Shown: piece by piece, positions 11,101 through 23,507 of the stretch | Position numbering within the stretch: the stretch's first letter is position 1 | Layout: every line of letters begins with the position of its first letter | Source of the DNA: Rehmannia glutinosa | Taxonomy: Eukaryota > Streptophyta > Magnoliopsida > Lamiales > Orobanchaceae | Assembly (NCBI GenBank): GCA_016081115.2 | Contig: CM071929.1 | Span: 4,154,001-4,218,000 of the forward strand | Direction of reading: 5' to 3' | Length of the DNA: 64,000 bases | The notes under the pieces: model-generated | What the model was told of the DNA's origin: nothing | The model's input: the letters and a program-made list of their open reading frames with translations, nothing else | Database searches by the model: none | Translations under genes and position numbers: made by a program

Positions 11101-14100
11101 GTGTTTCTCTTTGCTTCAATGCATTAATTGTTTAGATCGTCGGGCATATGGTGGCAACATGGCCATCAAAGTGATATTCGCAAAGCTTTTGATACCATCT
11201 CGGGATTTTTGATGGGCGTTATGAGGGCTTTTTGATTTTTCGAACAAATTTTGTGATTGGATTTCTAGCATTCTTCACCGCCAAACTTTCGATTTTATCG
11301 AACGGCTCCCGGTTGGCTATTTTGGGTGTTCGCAAGGGGTCCGCTCGGGGATCCGTTGTCCCCGCTTCGTTCGCATTGCGGAAGAGGTTTTAAGTAACCT
11401 CATAAGTCAACACGCTCAATCTCGCCATCTCTAAAGAGTATTGGCCGGTCACGGGGATCTCCTATCCTACGCATTTATTGTATGCCGATGATATGATCAT
11501 TTTTTGTCAAGCTTCCATTGATAATCCGAGACTATCTCTCGTATTCTCTCGGATTATGAGCAACTTTCGTGTCAAGATGCTAATCGTGACAAATCCACCA
11601 TCTATTTTGGCAAATTTGTTCGTCGAAGAGGTCTATTCTTCGCTCGATACGGATGAGGAGGAGTCCGCCTTACTTATTTGGGTGTTCCGCTTTTTAAGCG
11701 GGGTGCCAAGACGGATTCATTTGGAGCCAATTATTGATCGTATCATTAGCAAATTCAAGAATCGGAAGCGGTCATTCTCTGCCTACGGATGGTCGGGTTT
11801 GCTTAGTAAATTCGATTATCTTGATTCCTTGCTCATTCTATGATGGTTTACAAATGGCCGGCCACGCTCATCCGCCGATTGACCGGCCGCTTTCAAATTT
11901 TATTTGACTGGGACATCACGAAAAAAGGCCTTGTTACGGTCTCTTGAGTCGTATGTGTGCGCTACGGAGGAGGGTAGTTTGGGTTTGCGTTCTATTTCAT
12001 CTATGAATGAGTCCTTTCGATGCGTTTTGCTTGATATTTTGGCTACGATTCTCCTCGCAGCTAGATTCCTTCGCCGTGAGCCAGCCTTCTTGGATGGCGA
12101 TCTTGAGCCTAAGGTCACTCCTAGTTAGTTCCTCTTTGTGGACGGGTTTTCGCCTTTTATTTCTTCTCTCAAGATGCACTCTGATGGATTATCTGGGATG
12201 GCTCCACTATTTCGTTCTAGTGGGATAATTGGCTTGGGTATAGTATTGCCGATAAATCGGGTATCCCTCGTAGATTTCGCAGATTTTGCTCAAAAGGTTT
12301 CCACTATCTTTTTGATGGCACTTTCGCATCTCACTTCATTGTTCATTTTAACTCGTGAAGATATTGTCACGGATATGTTGGACATGCCTGTTGTTGGTGG
12401 GAAAGACTCTCAATTTGGTCTAATTCGGTTCACGGCGCTTGTTTCATCTCGTATAAATTTACATCGGCATATATACATACGAATTTTCCCATTGTTCGTT
12501 GGGGTAAATGGATTTGGCACACGCGTGTATCCCATCTCGCCGTTCGCTTGTTTGGCGCCTTATTCATAATAAGCTTCCTCAGTGGGTCATTTGCGAGCGT
12601 AGGGACTATCGGGCCTCGCAGCTTGTCACTTTTGTTTCCATCATTCGAGGATTTGGATCATTGTTTTTTGATTGCCCGACGGTGCGACCCAATTGAGATT
12701 TCTTTTCTCGGTCTCTTCAATGTTCATTCGATTTCTCTTCCGGCATTTGGGGTGTTATCATTCGAGCTTGGAGGCTGGCTAAGCTCTCGGATCCTATTTT
12801 TGTGGAAACTTACTTTGATTACTCGATTTGGGTCATCCGGACTTGTCGCAATAAAGCGATCTTTGAGGATTACAAGATTTCGACATGGCCGTCGCCTCAA
12901 GTTTTTTTCGTTCATTAGAGAATCTCGTCATACTCCTATCCGCTATATGAATAATGATTCGCTGGATCTTTCTATTTTGAGCAAACTAGCCATCCCCGGC
13001 TTTTGTAGACGTAATAATTACCCTATTCTTGTGCGTTGAGTCTCCTCCGTTTGGTTGGATTAAAGTTAATACTAATGGAGTGCAATGGGGTCGCCAGAGA
13101 CTCGCTTGTGGTGGTGTCTTTTCGAATTGCCATGGCTTTGTGGTTGGGTCGCTTCACCGTCCGCTTGGTCGGGGTTTCGCTTTTCGCGAGTTACAAGCGG
13201 GCTATCACCGCTATAAATCGCGTTGGATAAAGGATGGGATTTTATTTGGTTAGAGTCGACTCGTCCTTATGTGGTTTCGATTTTTTCTACCTTTTCTATG
13301 CAAGTTCCTCGGTCATCAAAGCGCAGTTTATTCTCTTATTCCGTCGTCTTCGCCTCTCGTTCATTTCCGGCGTCTCATGTTTATCGGAAGGCAAATCGAG
13401 CGGTACCGACACCCTTTCTAAGCAAAGGCGTATGCGGTTGGTAATACTTGGTGGGATGCGCGCGCATTTTCTTCAGGAGGTTATTCTTTGCGATCGCACT
13501 CTACTTTATCACCTCGATATTAGTGGGGAGGGTTCCTTTGTTCTTTGCTTTCGCCGCTTTGGGCTATTCATCGATATAGTGTTTGCGATTTGTTTTGCCT
13601 TTCTTTTTCTCGTTTTTTTTTCCTACCAGGGTTTTTCCCACAAGGGTGGGTTTTACTTTGTAGGTTTTAATGAAGCCCCATTTTGGCTACCACATGTGAC
13701 TTGATTTCATCTTTTTGTCGATTTCTTTGTTTTTCGTTATTCTTTAATTGTTTGGCTTTGTGAACAAAGATTTTACTCTTTTTTATTTTTATATATTCAA
13801 TTTATTCAAAAAAATAGAGAAATAAAGAGAAAAACAGAAATACCCAGAGCCTCGGGATGCAGAGTCACAGGCCTTAATGATATCAGAGCAAAGAGCAAGA
13901 TCATTCTTGTCTCCTGTAACTTGATAAGCTTTAAACAACAAGAAAGCAGTCCCTAGAGCCCCAGTGTACAAAGTATAATCACCCACGCGTTTTCCTTTAG
14001 CAACCCATGTCTCATTCACCACCTGAAACAAGCGAACCCTTAAGTCGACAGAGTTTCATGTAGATCCCAAAAAAGCAGTAGCATTATACATAGATGTCCT

Positions 14101-14327
14101 TTTTCTCCTTAGATTTAATTTTTCTTAAGAAAATAGTGTGAATTGGAAAATTGAGTTACTGTATCTTTGAGGTCCAACGCTGCTTTCTTGAGCCCTTCGG
14201 ACAGGGTTTTAAAGGGGAGGTGGAGAAGCTTGGAGAGCGAATCAGAGGCAGCAACTGCGGCTGATTCTACTGTTGGAGATTCCGGTATGTAATCAGGCAT
14301 TTCGTTGGGGAAGAAACGATCAGCCAT
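5194..14327 (-). CDS. GCR2: LanC-like protein GCR2/GCL family
   Basis: Eukaryotic LanC-like protein, related to bacterial lanthionine cyclases. The plant members (GCR2, GCL) are soluble or peripheral-membrane proteins whose proposed abscisic-acid receptor role is disputed. Six exons on the minus strand: 14327-14160, 14022-13844, 7079-6968, 6845-6730, 6646-6337 and 5530-5194. It begins MADRFFPNEMPDYIPESP and ends SQARFPAFEL. LanC landmarks are GKRVGDYTLYTGALGTAFL in exon 2, YWGAAHGLAG and WCHGAPG in exon 5, and GICHGISGN then MHGGDRPYSLFEG in exon 6. The Cys and Cys-His of WCHGAPG and GICHG are the zinc ligands. Small deletions at about 6,812, 6,450 and 5,445 break the frame; counting them back gives about 408 aa, the family length. 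Intron 2 is 6.8 kb because LINE-1 lies in it in antisense. Confidence 0.92.
5641..5921. mobile_element. MITE, GGGATAATT family, copy 2 (GCR2 intron 5)
   Basis: GGTTAATTACAAAA at the left and, reverse complemented, GGGATGATTACCAAAA at the right form the inverted ends. The 10-bp ATTTTCTTTT occurs on both sides (5631-5640 and 5922-5931). Interior phrases (AAATTACAAAAAGCCC, AGACATAATCAAACCT) match copy 1. The duplication length points to a Mutator-like or hAT-like mechanism rather than PIF or mariner. Confidence 0.65.
7968..9470 (+). pseudogene. LINE-1 ORF1 (DUF4283 plus CCHC knuckle), frame-broken
   Basis: Translating across frames gives an N-terminus MESVNPHLLGSDPMPSTS. A DUF4283-type segment follows, with FSLEIPDEIYESDVNYAKI, RPWTPDFDP, IAQVWVRIFGLSWEY and HFARVLVDVDL, at about 8,225-8,700. 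EFCRHCQFIGHS (about 8,780) begins a CCHC-type zinc knuckle. This is the usual RNA-binding ORF1 of plant L1 elements. At least four frame changes separate the pieces. Confidence 0.7.
9478..13600 (+). pseudogene. LINE-1 ORF2 (endonuclease, RT, zf-RVT, RNase H), frame-broken
   Basis: The start MNILH followed by NVRGISND is the first strand of the apurinic-type endonuclease; one G is missing from the tryptophan codon in front of NVRG. SDHHPISI at about 10,110 is the endonuclease C-terminal motif. MYADDMIIFCQA at 11,478 contains the YADD catalytic box of the reverse transcriptase. SLVWRLIHNKLPQWVICERR at about 12,540 is the zf-RVT segment. PPFGWIKVNTNGVQWG at 13,040 is an RNase H start. The enzyme would nick the target and copy LINE RNA in place, but this copy cannot make an intact protein as written. 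Confidence 0.78.
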
Positions 14328-14654
14328 TTTCTTCGAGAGATTTTGGGCTGTCAATATTGGGAATTTTCTGAAACAGGGTTCTTCGAGGCTGAAGCTTGTG
14401 GAACATTGTAGGTGGCTAACCAAACTTGGAGTTAAATTGCAATTTTAGTCCCTAATAAATTAATAATTGTCCTCCAGAAATTACTATTTGCCAAAAAAAA
14501 AAAAGGAAAATCAAGTAACTTTCGAAAAGAAACTTCCGATTTAATTAATTGCTGGAAGTTGGAAATTTTGCAAAGAAGAAAAATATTATGTGTCCACGTT
14601 TTCAACCAAATTTGATAATGTTAAAACTAATTTCGATTATGTGGATATGAAGGA

Positions 14655-15948
14655 TTGCAATAACCCGAATCGAGCCGAAGTTTTTTAGAGTTTGAGTTTG
14701 GTTCGTTTATTATCGAATCGAACTCAAGCCTAAATTTATCGAATATATTGACGGCTAACAAATTTTTGAGTTTAAGGAAGCTTAAATGAGATTCTTAAAT
14801 ATTAGTTATAAATTAAATCATTCTTCAATTTATTACAAAAATAAAACTATATATATCTAAAACAAATAATATATCTAATAAAACATATGATTTTATTCAA
14901 ATAAATGAGTTTATTTAAATATTTTTATATTTAACATAGGTAAACGTATAAAAATTAAAATTAAATTCCAACCTTAGTTTAATTTATACGAGCTTACTAA
15001 TGAACTTGAAAGAATTAGAGGGTCTAATTCTTAGAATAGTCTTGATGATGGGAATTGTGTTGCCAACACTTTAGATAACACAACTAAGTCTTATAACTTG
15101 GAAACACAAATCACAACAAAAATGGAATAATGGATATTAAAACGAACACAAGAAGTTTTGAAAATTTTGTACAAGTATAAAAATACTTGTACGATGTCCT
15201 AGGACAATTACTCTTAAATGAAATATTGTTATAAAATACAAAAATACAAAAACAACAAGACTAAAAGACATACTCCCTTTTAAGTCTTGAAAGTAGTTAA
15301 TACTTCATCACAAACCGAGAGAATCCTCCAATTCACGCCATATACACTCATCTATAACATGAGATTCTCTCAAAATGAACAAACTAACAAATCTAGGTAA
15401 GATGGTGCCAAAGATGTCAACAAAGATTGTTGGCCACATTATCTTCCCCGCAAACTTCTTGTGAGTAAAAAGAGTGTCTCTTTGATTTCTTCAATTTGAT
15501 CTCACACTCTAAATCCGTACATTTTCTCGAGGTGATTTGCTTTAAATAGAGATGTTTGTAACTTCTCCAAAGAATAACTTCCTCAAGCATAACCACCGCA
15601 CAAAATAAGGAAGTGTAAAAACGTCATCCCTACTTAATAACGCCCTACAAGTTAGAAATAAAAATCAAAATAACTCCCGTAGAGAAAACCTTAAATTTAA
15701 TTGTGTAATATTATCCGAAATCAAAAATAAGAAATTTTATAATGTTTGACTTTTTAGAAAAATCGGACATTAACAACTTGTTCACGAGCCTACTAAGCGA
15801 GACTATTCGCAATATAACGCATCCAATATCTCTAAGTTTGAGTTTGGTTCATTTATTTTAACGAGTCTCATTAAACGAACTCAAACGAACTATTATCGAG
15901 TCGAGTTCCTAATAACTCACGAAAGAACTTGGTTCATTTGCGGCCCTA
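14655..15948. mobile_element. hAT-like non-autonomous element carrying a nested LTR-like block
   Basis: Left: AGGATTGCAATAACCCGAAT, then GAGTTTGAGTTTGGTTCG. Right end reverse complemented: AGGGCCGCAAATGAACCAAG, then inverted GAACTCGACTCGATAAT motifs. The arms face each other like the subterminal repeats of hAT MITEs. A block of different character at 15,045-15,775 interrupts the middle. The flanking 8-mers do not match well, so the limits are approximate. Confidence 0.4.
15045..15775 (-). mobile_element. Probable solo LTR of a Ty1-copia-like element
   Basis: Read on the minus strand the block starts TGTTAATGTCCGATTTTTC and ends with TGTTGGCAACACAATTCCCA followed by TCA. It carries an internal CTATTTAAAGC TATA-like motif. 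A similar GTTGGCAACA phrase lies in the LTR-like stretch upstream of the copia gag at 62.3 kb. CTTG lies on both sides but no clean 5-bp duplication is visible. There is no internal coding region, so it would be a solo LTR. Confidence 0.4.
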
Positions 15949-16679
15949 TGGACATCCTTTTAAGTGATTTGTCATGTTGATTGAGATATAATCTTAGGAA
16001 AGAAAAAAAAAAGGGAGGATTTCTCATATGAAAAAAGTGTCACGCGTCAGTGAGTTTGGTAAAATGCGAACATGTCGAATTTCTTTTTTCCCCGCATAAA
16101 TTTAAACATCGACGACCAAATAACTAAAAAAGAGAATTTTTTTATTTTTGCAAATAGTGATATTTGTATAACTATTATTGTCAAACTCAGATAAATGATT
16201 ATCCACTAACCTGCAAGTTTGTTACAATATGTATGTGGTTATACTTATTCAATTTTCATTATAACCAAACAAATGGATAAACTTTTTTCCAAAAAGAAAA
16301 TAATTATTATATATTGATAAAATGCAATACTTTAATAAAAATTGAATATTAAAATAATTAAGCTCTTATTCTTAAGAATGTCTCACAGGTCCAAGGTCTC
16401 TAAGTCTCTAAGTTACAAGTGTATAAGTCTGCTCTAACAAAGGATATAGAGCATTTTAATCCATTCAATTTTATAAAATTAAAAGATAGATGTATAGAGC
16501 TATCGAATCTACGCAAACTAATCTGTTCATTTCGGTTCGGCCAAAGTGAAGTTACAAAATCACCATTGTTTATCTTGAATAGGTTATAGGGTTTAGTCTT
16601 GTCTCTCCTTAACCTTCTTTCTTTTGCAATGTTTGTATACCAAAAAAAAAAGATGAACCTCATCCCTAAGATCGAGAGC
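15949..16679. other. AT-rich intergenic stretch, nothing recognised
   Basis: Low-complexity AT-rich sequence with no recognisable protein, RNA or repeat motif. An 87-codon minus-strand frame (16,400-16,663) is not similar to anything I know. Confidence 0.4.
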
Positions 16680-17160
16680 AGGGTCGTTCCTATGTTTTAA
16701 AGGGTCGGTGGTGCGGAAAAAAATGGGACCCTTATTTTTAATCATATAAATAAAAATTAAAATTATCTAATTGACCATTGTTACGAAAAATAATTTCATT
16801 AATCGAAACATAAAATAAAGAATTAATATATTTAAATTTCAACGTTTCTAATTTTATAAATTAGTGCTACGCTTGTCTTCTTAAACTCTTAAATTTGCAT
16901 TTACTCTTTAAAACTCGACGAACACTAGAATCGAAGAGTACGAACACTAGAATCGAAGAGTTGACCTCTAAAGAGGTAGGATAGCGCAAACCGCTAGGCT
17001 ATCCAATTATTTTGTACCATCATTACGTCTTTAAAACCATATAAACGTTCTAAAACATTAATTTTTTTTTAAAAAAATCCCGGGCGGGGCCCTTGCACGG
17101 AGGAGCCCTCGTGCGGTGGCACCGCCGACGCTCTATCGAGGGCTTCCCACCGCCCGCTCG
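16680..17160. mobile_element. Possible hAT fragment with GGGCCC-rich ends
   Basis: It opens with CAGGGTCGTTCCTATG and GGGTCGGTGGTGCGG, and closes in a GC-rich block (GGGCGGGGCCCTTGCACGG, about 17,080-17,160). This is the composition of CAGGG-type hAT elements such as the one at 51,747. An exact short tandem (ACACTAGAATCGAAGAGT, two copies near 16,925) lies inside. No matching right terminus or target duplication was found. From 17,160 to 17,570 I see nothing recognisable. Confidence 0.3.
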
Positions 17161-18014
17161 GGTTATGCCTCAACTAGTCGTGGAGCTTGGGGTCATTGCC
17201 AAGATCGGTCACCACACAAAAAGTTCTCCTCACATATTTGGAGAGAGATTGTTCCATTAACGGATTTTTTTCTTTTTTTGTTTTGAGTTTATAAAACCGA
17301 TTTATTTTAGAGTTGTTGCTTTAAAATGGGTTTTCTTTCATTCTTCTTATTTTCGAATTCACACAAAATCAACTCCTTATACTAACAATTCTCTCGCCAA
17401 TGATTAAGATATTTTTGATCGGTGGCTACAATCTATGGAACAAAATAGTCTAAAAAATATATACTATAATTGTCTACTACTTTTATCTCTAAAGTATCTA
17501 GATATTTTCTAAAAATATTTCTAGGGAACTTCCGGAAAACATGCTTCTTTAGTTCTAATATTAACATTCTTCTTTACTCAAAAACATACTTTTGTGGTCC
17601 TCCTTTCGTAGAGTCTCTCGTCGACCCTAGGGTTTCTCGGTTAGGGTTTCCTATGCGTTCCTCCTCCTCGACGGCGGTCTCGTCCCAAGGTGCCCCCACC
17701 GTTGTCCTCTCCCACTCCCTCGTCATGTTCTCTTTCATGTTTTCACAAAGGGGTCCTCCTTTTCGCTTGTTTTAGTTCTCGCGTAGTTGATTAGGGTTTC
17801 TTCATTTTTTTCGCTTCTGGGTTTTGGTCTTGTTTCTTTCTTATCCTGTCACCGCTAACCGCTTTCCTTTTTCTTCTTGACAGGCGCACACGCCGTCTCT
17901 CTTGAACTCCGTTGCTTCTAGTTTTCTTTGTTTTATTTTGTTTATCTTTTTCGTTGATGATCTACAGAGACGGCTATATCTCGGTGGTTTATCGATCATG
18001 CGGAAAATCATCGG

Positions 18015-19550
18015 TGATGAAGGATTTAACGGCAAAAGAAAGTGAAATAGTTGATTTGGATGACGCCGGGATACATAATCCGGGTGAACCTACATACTAT
18101 CAAGTTTGGTGGGTAAGCTTTTCACGGATAAAACATGGAAAGCTTTCTCTTTATGGAAGTAATGAAAAAGGCATGGAAGCCGAAGGGCTCGATTATGGCA
18201 AATGAATGGGGTGGAGATCTCATACTCTTTGCTTTCGGTTCGACAGCTCAAGATAGGAATGGGTGCTTTCTAACCAACCCTGGCACTATGACGGGGTTTA
18301 TTTGCGGTCCGTAAGATTGATGAGAATGAACAACCTTCGATGGTCCAAATTATGCACGCGTCGTTTTGGGTCCGTGCCTATGATATTCCCGTGGCTTGCA
18401 TGAACGTGAATACGGTAAGAGTTCTAGCACAACAGATTGGCGAACTCGAACGGATGGACCAATCTGGCGAGGGACTCTTCGAAAATTCCTTCGTTTCAAA
18501 ACCCATTTTGATGTCACAAAGCCACTAATTAGAGCACTCACAATTCGTGCTAAGGGTAAGCGCTTGATCATCCCGTTGAAGTATGAATCACTCCCGACGT
18601 ATTGCTTTTGTTGTATAATTGGCCATTTTTTCGTAAACCGTGAGCACTATGACCGAAATGAATGCCAGGACACATCGAGTATGAAATATGGGCCGTGGCT
18701 TAAGGCATCCCCTCTAAACGATCAAGTTCTTCTAAAGAACCCTACGGAAATCCTAGGTACAACACAATCAAAACTTATTCGGTAGTGGAAAAGCGGACGA
18801 GTCGGAGTCTTCTCTCACCACATCCCAAACCACCTCCTACCAACCCTTTCGACCGCCCCCAACCCAAACACACTCGGAATCGCCACCCACGCACCAAAAA
18901 AAAAACCAACAAACAACCCCGATGGAGACGAAGTAAACTCACCTATTAACCACACCATTCACCAATCCCTCGAATCCCTTTCCATATCATCGAAAATCCC
19001 AAAAATGCCAACAAACCTTCCAATATCAAACAGATCCTACCATGGTACACATCCACCTCACATCCACTCAAAATGCCTCTAAAAATGCCCACATGCGATA
19101 CACGCTAGAACCCGAAAAATCCACTCACCTATCTAAAGTATTATCCCAACCCATAACACCCGTCCAACCCCACCAAACGCCACATAACCCAATAACCATT
19201 CCTATCCCCAATAACTCCCCCAATGACTACCTAACTCTAACGCCTAACCACAACCCTAATCATAAAAGCCATGCACTACCACCGTCCCCATAAAAACCCG
19301 GTTACCACGAGGACCAACCAAAGAACGCCCATAACCACCCAACTACTAGCTCACATAAACCTAGCCCAAAAAACATCTAATGCATGGACCCGTATAAAGC
19401 TACGTAAACCAACACGCAAAACCACCTCCCACCCTTTCACACCCTTAAACATTCCGGTTCACATACCCTCACAACCCCTCGTAGTCGATTGTGATCGCAA
19501 CAAAAAATCTCGAGAGTTCGGCTTGTTTGATGTTCCTAGTACGCGTTCAC
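18015..19550 (+). pseudogene. LINE-2 ORF1, frame-broken
   Basis: MKDLTAKESEIVDLDDAG begins the reading at 18,017. A DUF4283-like part follows (GKLFTDKTWKAFSLYGSNEK after one frame change), and YCFCCIIGHFFVNREHYD near 18,600 is a degenerate zinc knuckle. The last 600 bases are extremely C- and A-rich and encode a Pro/Thr/Asn-rich tail, the usual low-complexity linker of these ORF1 proteins. Many stops and frame changes make it non-coding as written. Confidence 0.6.
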
Positions 19551-19589
19551 GTTAACGGCGGAGGTTGCCGAGAAGAACCCCCGATCACA

Positions 19590-21737
19590 ATGAGTTGTTT
19601 AAGTTGAACTGCCGTGGGCTTGGGAACCCACCGACGCCGGTGCTCAAACGTCTTATCAATGAAAAAGATCCTGATTTCATTTTTCTTATGGAAACGAAAC
19701 TAAACGTGATGAAAATGCGAAGATTTTTAGTGACATTGAGTTCGATGGAGTACATGTAGTGGAGTGTGATATGTCATCCCAAGAACCGTAGGAGAGGGTT
19801 ATGCCTTATGTGGAAAAGTGGTTTTGATTTCAAACTTCGATCCGATTCGCTTCATCATATCGATGGGATGATTAATGATGGAGAGAAGGATTGGCGTTTT
19901 TACGGTATCTATGGATGGCCGATGGATGGACAAAAATATCTTACGTGGGAATTAATTAGAATCGCCCGAAACATGAATTCGCAATGGCCGTGTGTTGGAG
20001 ATTTCAACGAGATTCTTTACACATTCGAGAAAACCTGGGGTAGATGTAAGTATGCGGAGAAAATGTTGGAGTTCCATAAAGTCGTTGAAATGGCCGGATT
20101 GGATGACTTGGGTTTTGAGGGCTTTATCTATACCGGACAAACGGACAACATGGAGAGGGCAACATCCAGGAAAGGTTAGATCGTTTGGTAATCGTAATCA
20201 GTCAGTGGACCTCTTCCCGAGTTTCCGCGTTTATCACTTGAACAGAATTGCTTCCACCATTGTCCAGATCTTGATTACTTGGGAAAGTGTGGGTAGTCAC
20301 TCGGCAAAACCAGAGGAAAAAGAAAAATGTTTCCGTTTCAATCTATGTGGCTTCAGGATGAGTCGTGCCAACGAGTTGTCAAACAGGGTTGGGAGAGTGA
20401 AATTCTATCCACGGGAGTTTTTGGACTCAAACAAACTATCCAACTCGTAGCACGGAATTAATGATGTGGGAACGATCTCACTTTCGGTAATGTCGGAACT
20501 CAACTCAAAAAGTGTGAGGAGAAGCTTGGAAATTACAGGACCCTCTTTTCGCACCCAAAGTATTGATGGAGAGACAAAAACTAGAAGGAGAACTACTCGA
20601 TCTCCACATAAAACAGAAAAAATGTGGCACCAAAGGGCTCGCACGAATTGGTTGAAGGATGGAGATCGAACACGGCGTTTTTTCACAAAACGACCGATGG
20701 GAGAGAAATACGCGGAACTCTATTGAAAAAATTAAGAATTCGAGGTGTGTGGGTGAAAGGTCGGCAGGGTATTACGGGGTCTTTGGGGGAGTATTTCAAG
20801 ATGATTTTCTCGGCGAATCCCACCTTGATATGGACGGACCTCTTGGTGCGGTCGACGTGAAAATGACGGATGAAATGAATGAAGTGCTAGGTCACCGTTT
20901 CAAGAGAGGGAGGTAGTGGCGATCCTGGCTCAAATGCACCCCACTAAGTCCCCGGCCTGACGGTATGCTGCTCTTTTTTTTACCGAAATTTTGGTCTTTT
21001 ATTAAATCGATATTCTTCATGTAATTCTCAATATTCTTAATGGTAATGAGAGTCCCCGTGCTATTAATCACACGTTCATTGTCCTTATTCCAAAAAGAAA
21101 AAAAAAGTTGAGCTTGTCATTTGATTTCCGTCTATTAGCTTGTGTAATGTTGTTTTTAAAATCATCACGAAAACAATTGCTAATAGACTGAAATTGGTTC
21201 TCCCCTCCTCATTCACCACACACAATCCGCATTCGTCCCCGGGTCGCTTTATCACCGATAATGCCTTGCTTGCCTTTGAGATTTTCCATTGCATGAAAAA
21301 ATGTAGCCAAGCTCGGGCGTGGTTCTTTTGCGCTTAAGCTTGACATGTCTAAAGCGTATGATAGGGTGGAATGGCCTTTTTTACAAGGTGTTATGCGTCG
21401 GTACTGGCATCCATGAGTCTTTTGTTAATCTTGTTATGAAATGTGTATCGACGGTCTCTTTTTCCACCCTAATTAATGGTCACCGCCCTATTTTTTCCCC
21501 CTCCCGTGGGCTCGACAAGGAGACCCGCTATCCCCATATCTTTTTCTTTTTTGTGCAGAGGCTTTCTCATCCATGATCCGGAAGGAAACAAAATGGGGGC
21601 GGCTCCATGGGATTCGTGTGTGTAGAAATGCTCCGGAGGTATCCCATTTATTCTTTTGCGATGACAAGATCATTTTCGGCCGAGCCAATGAGCGGGAGAT
21701 TGATGAGACAAAAATATGATATTGGTGTACGAAAGGG
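19590..21737 (+). pseudogene. LINE-2 ORF2, 5' part (endonuclease and RT core)
   Basis: The start MSCLS then NCRGLGNPPTPVLKRL matches the apurinic-type endonuclease. One G is missing before AACTGCCG, as at the LINE-1 ORF2 start. FIFLMETK and DGMINDGEKDWRFYGIYGWP (19,680-19,920) continue it. RT motifs include LDMSKAYDRVEW near 21,340 (frame change inside) and FFCDDKIIFGRA near 21,650. The catalytic box thus reads FCDD where FADD is usual. The part ends at the Athila insertion. Confidence 0.72.
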
Positions 21738-23507
21738 TGATGGCTCAAAAGCTACTCTAGAAAACCATAGGCAAGTGCACCTATCGTTTTGTAGTATAGA
21801 TTATTGAGTACCGAGTGTCATTCCCACGAGGATTGTAAGTACTAATAATTGCCGTCTTTTTGTTATTTAATCTAGCAATTTTCAGAGTTTTGTTTGTTAA
21901 AATGAAAATGAAAAATAGAGAATTTTAAAATAATTGCAACTTACAAAAGATCAAATAAAAATAGATTGTAGAATTAAGAAATCAAGAGCTAGAAATGTGT
22001 TTGAATGTAAATCCCTCTAGAATGTTTTTGTGATTTAACAAGATAAAAATACAACCATAATCCCTTACAAAACCAACCTCTTTTAGTAAAATCTCATGTT
22101 ATGTGGACCGTAGAAATTCCCGATTTAAGTTAAACCTCTATCGAGCGAATAACTTCTAATCTCAAGTTGATTAATCAAATCTCTTTCTAGTTAAAACCCC
22201 AAGACAAAGATTATAACGATTTGTGAATTCCCATATTAGGTTTGACCCTAATCCGGAAGATTTATGTCGTCCTATATCTAGGATTGCATGCAACTCTTTT
22301 CACTTATATAGATTCTATTTCACCATGAATCTCTCGATTTCCGGATGAAAAATAAACTTCAAATCAATATTGCGCATATACCAATTTGAATGAATAAAGC
22401 ATAATATAAGTGAATCACACAAAACATGAAGATTTTATTAAAAACATACAATCCTTAATCACAAATTCATTCTAGAGTTCATTACATTCAAACACTAGAA
22501 ATTTAGCTACACATGGCTTTGTCAAAAGAGTATACTACACAAGAAGATATGAATAAAATGAACATGGTGTACTTAGCTCTTATTCAAGACCAATACAAGA
22601 CTTCCTCCTTGGTTGATTGCAATGATGTTGAGCTCCAAGCCTTCTCCTCTATTGCTCTTCAACTTCCAACTCTACCTATCTTTTATCCTCTCAATGTATT
22701 TTGCTTTGAAACTTAGAATATACAATGAATATACAATGAATCTCTCTATCAATGAATACTACATGAATTCTATTTCCAACTCAAACTCTTGGCTTTTATA
22801 GGCACCATCTTTGTGAAAGAACACATCAATAATGCTAACAAATGCTCCACTTCCATGGTTGTTGGTTGAATCATTGTGTGCACATTCATTGTTGAGTTGG
22901 TTGAATCATTGTGTGCACATTCATTGTTGAGTTGGTTGAATCATTGTGTCCACATGACAATTGAGGGAATAATAGAGCTTGGTGCATCAAAATGAGGTGT
23001 AAAAGTTGCTCAAAGGTTGTCAAAAAGCACAAAGGAAAGTCTCCATAATTTCCGCCAAAGAAAAACCGATCTGGGACGAAAAGCACGCCCGTCTTTCAAA
23101 GCACGCCAGGCCGTGTTCGCGGATTTTCCCAACACGGCCGTGCTTGAAAAGCACGGCCTGGCCGTGTTTGGTACGTCGGGTCGAAAAATTTCTCGTTTTT
23201 GACTTTTAAAAAGCACGGCCGTGCTTATAAACACACCCCGCCCGTGTTTGTCCGAAAAGGCCCCCGAAATGACGCGTTTAGCTTGGGATTTTGAGTGTTT
23301 TTGCATCCAAAAACCCCGGGTATGTTTTGACATGAAACCATGGCCCAAAATTCACCAAAAACAGCTCCAAATCATCAATCTACATCAATAAAACCACCTC
23401 GGAGTAATGTGAACTATGTACAATCAAAAATTTATGAAACTAACAATAAAATAACTCAAATCATACTCAAATACACACATAAAACATGCATAAAAACACC
23501 CTTATCA
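21738..23507 (-). repeat. 3' LTR of the Athila-like element
   Basis: 1,770 bp, TGATGGCTCAAAAGC to CACCCTTATCA on the plus strand. It contains a 36-bp tandem of TGGTTGAATCATTGTGTGCA type (22,864-22,950) and a cluster of ACGGCCGT palindromes (23,080-23,250). It pairs with the other LTR along its whole length. Most differences are one- or two-base indels in homopolymers. Confidence 0.9.

Larger units (their letters stand above)
7524..13813 (+). mobile_element. LINE-1: full-length but frame-broken L1-clade retrotransposon in GCR2 intron 2
   Basis: A 20-bp target duplication, ATAGAGAAATAAAGAGAAAA, occurs at 7504-7523 and again at 13814-13833, bounding 6.29 kb. The order inside is that of a plant L1-type LINE: 5' untranslated region, ORF1 with DUF4283-like and CCHC parts, ORF2 with endonuclease, reverse transcriptase, zf-RVT and RNase H-like segments, then a short A-run. 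It lies opposite to GCR2 transcription, in an intron whose splice sites are intact. Every domain is recognisable but no frame stays open for long. Confidence 0.88.

Noticed and set aside
22513..22716. Plus-strand frame MALSKEYTTQEDMNKMNMVY present in both LTRs
   Set aside because: Its repetition is explained by LTR duplication. It is antisense to the element, the two copies lose register downstream, and it has no known motif.
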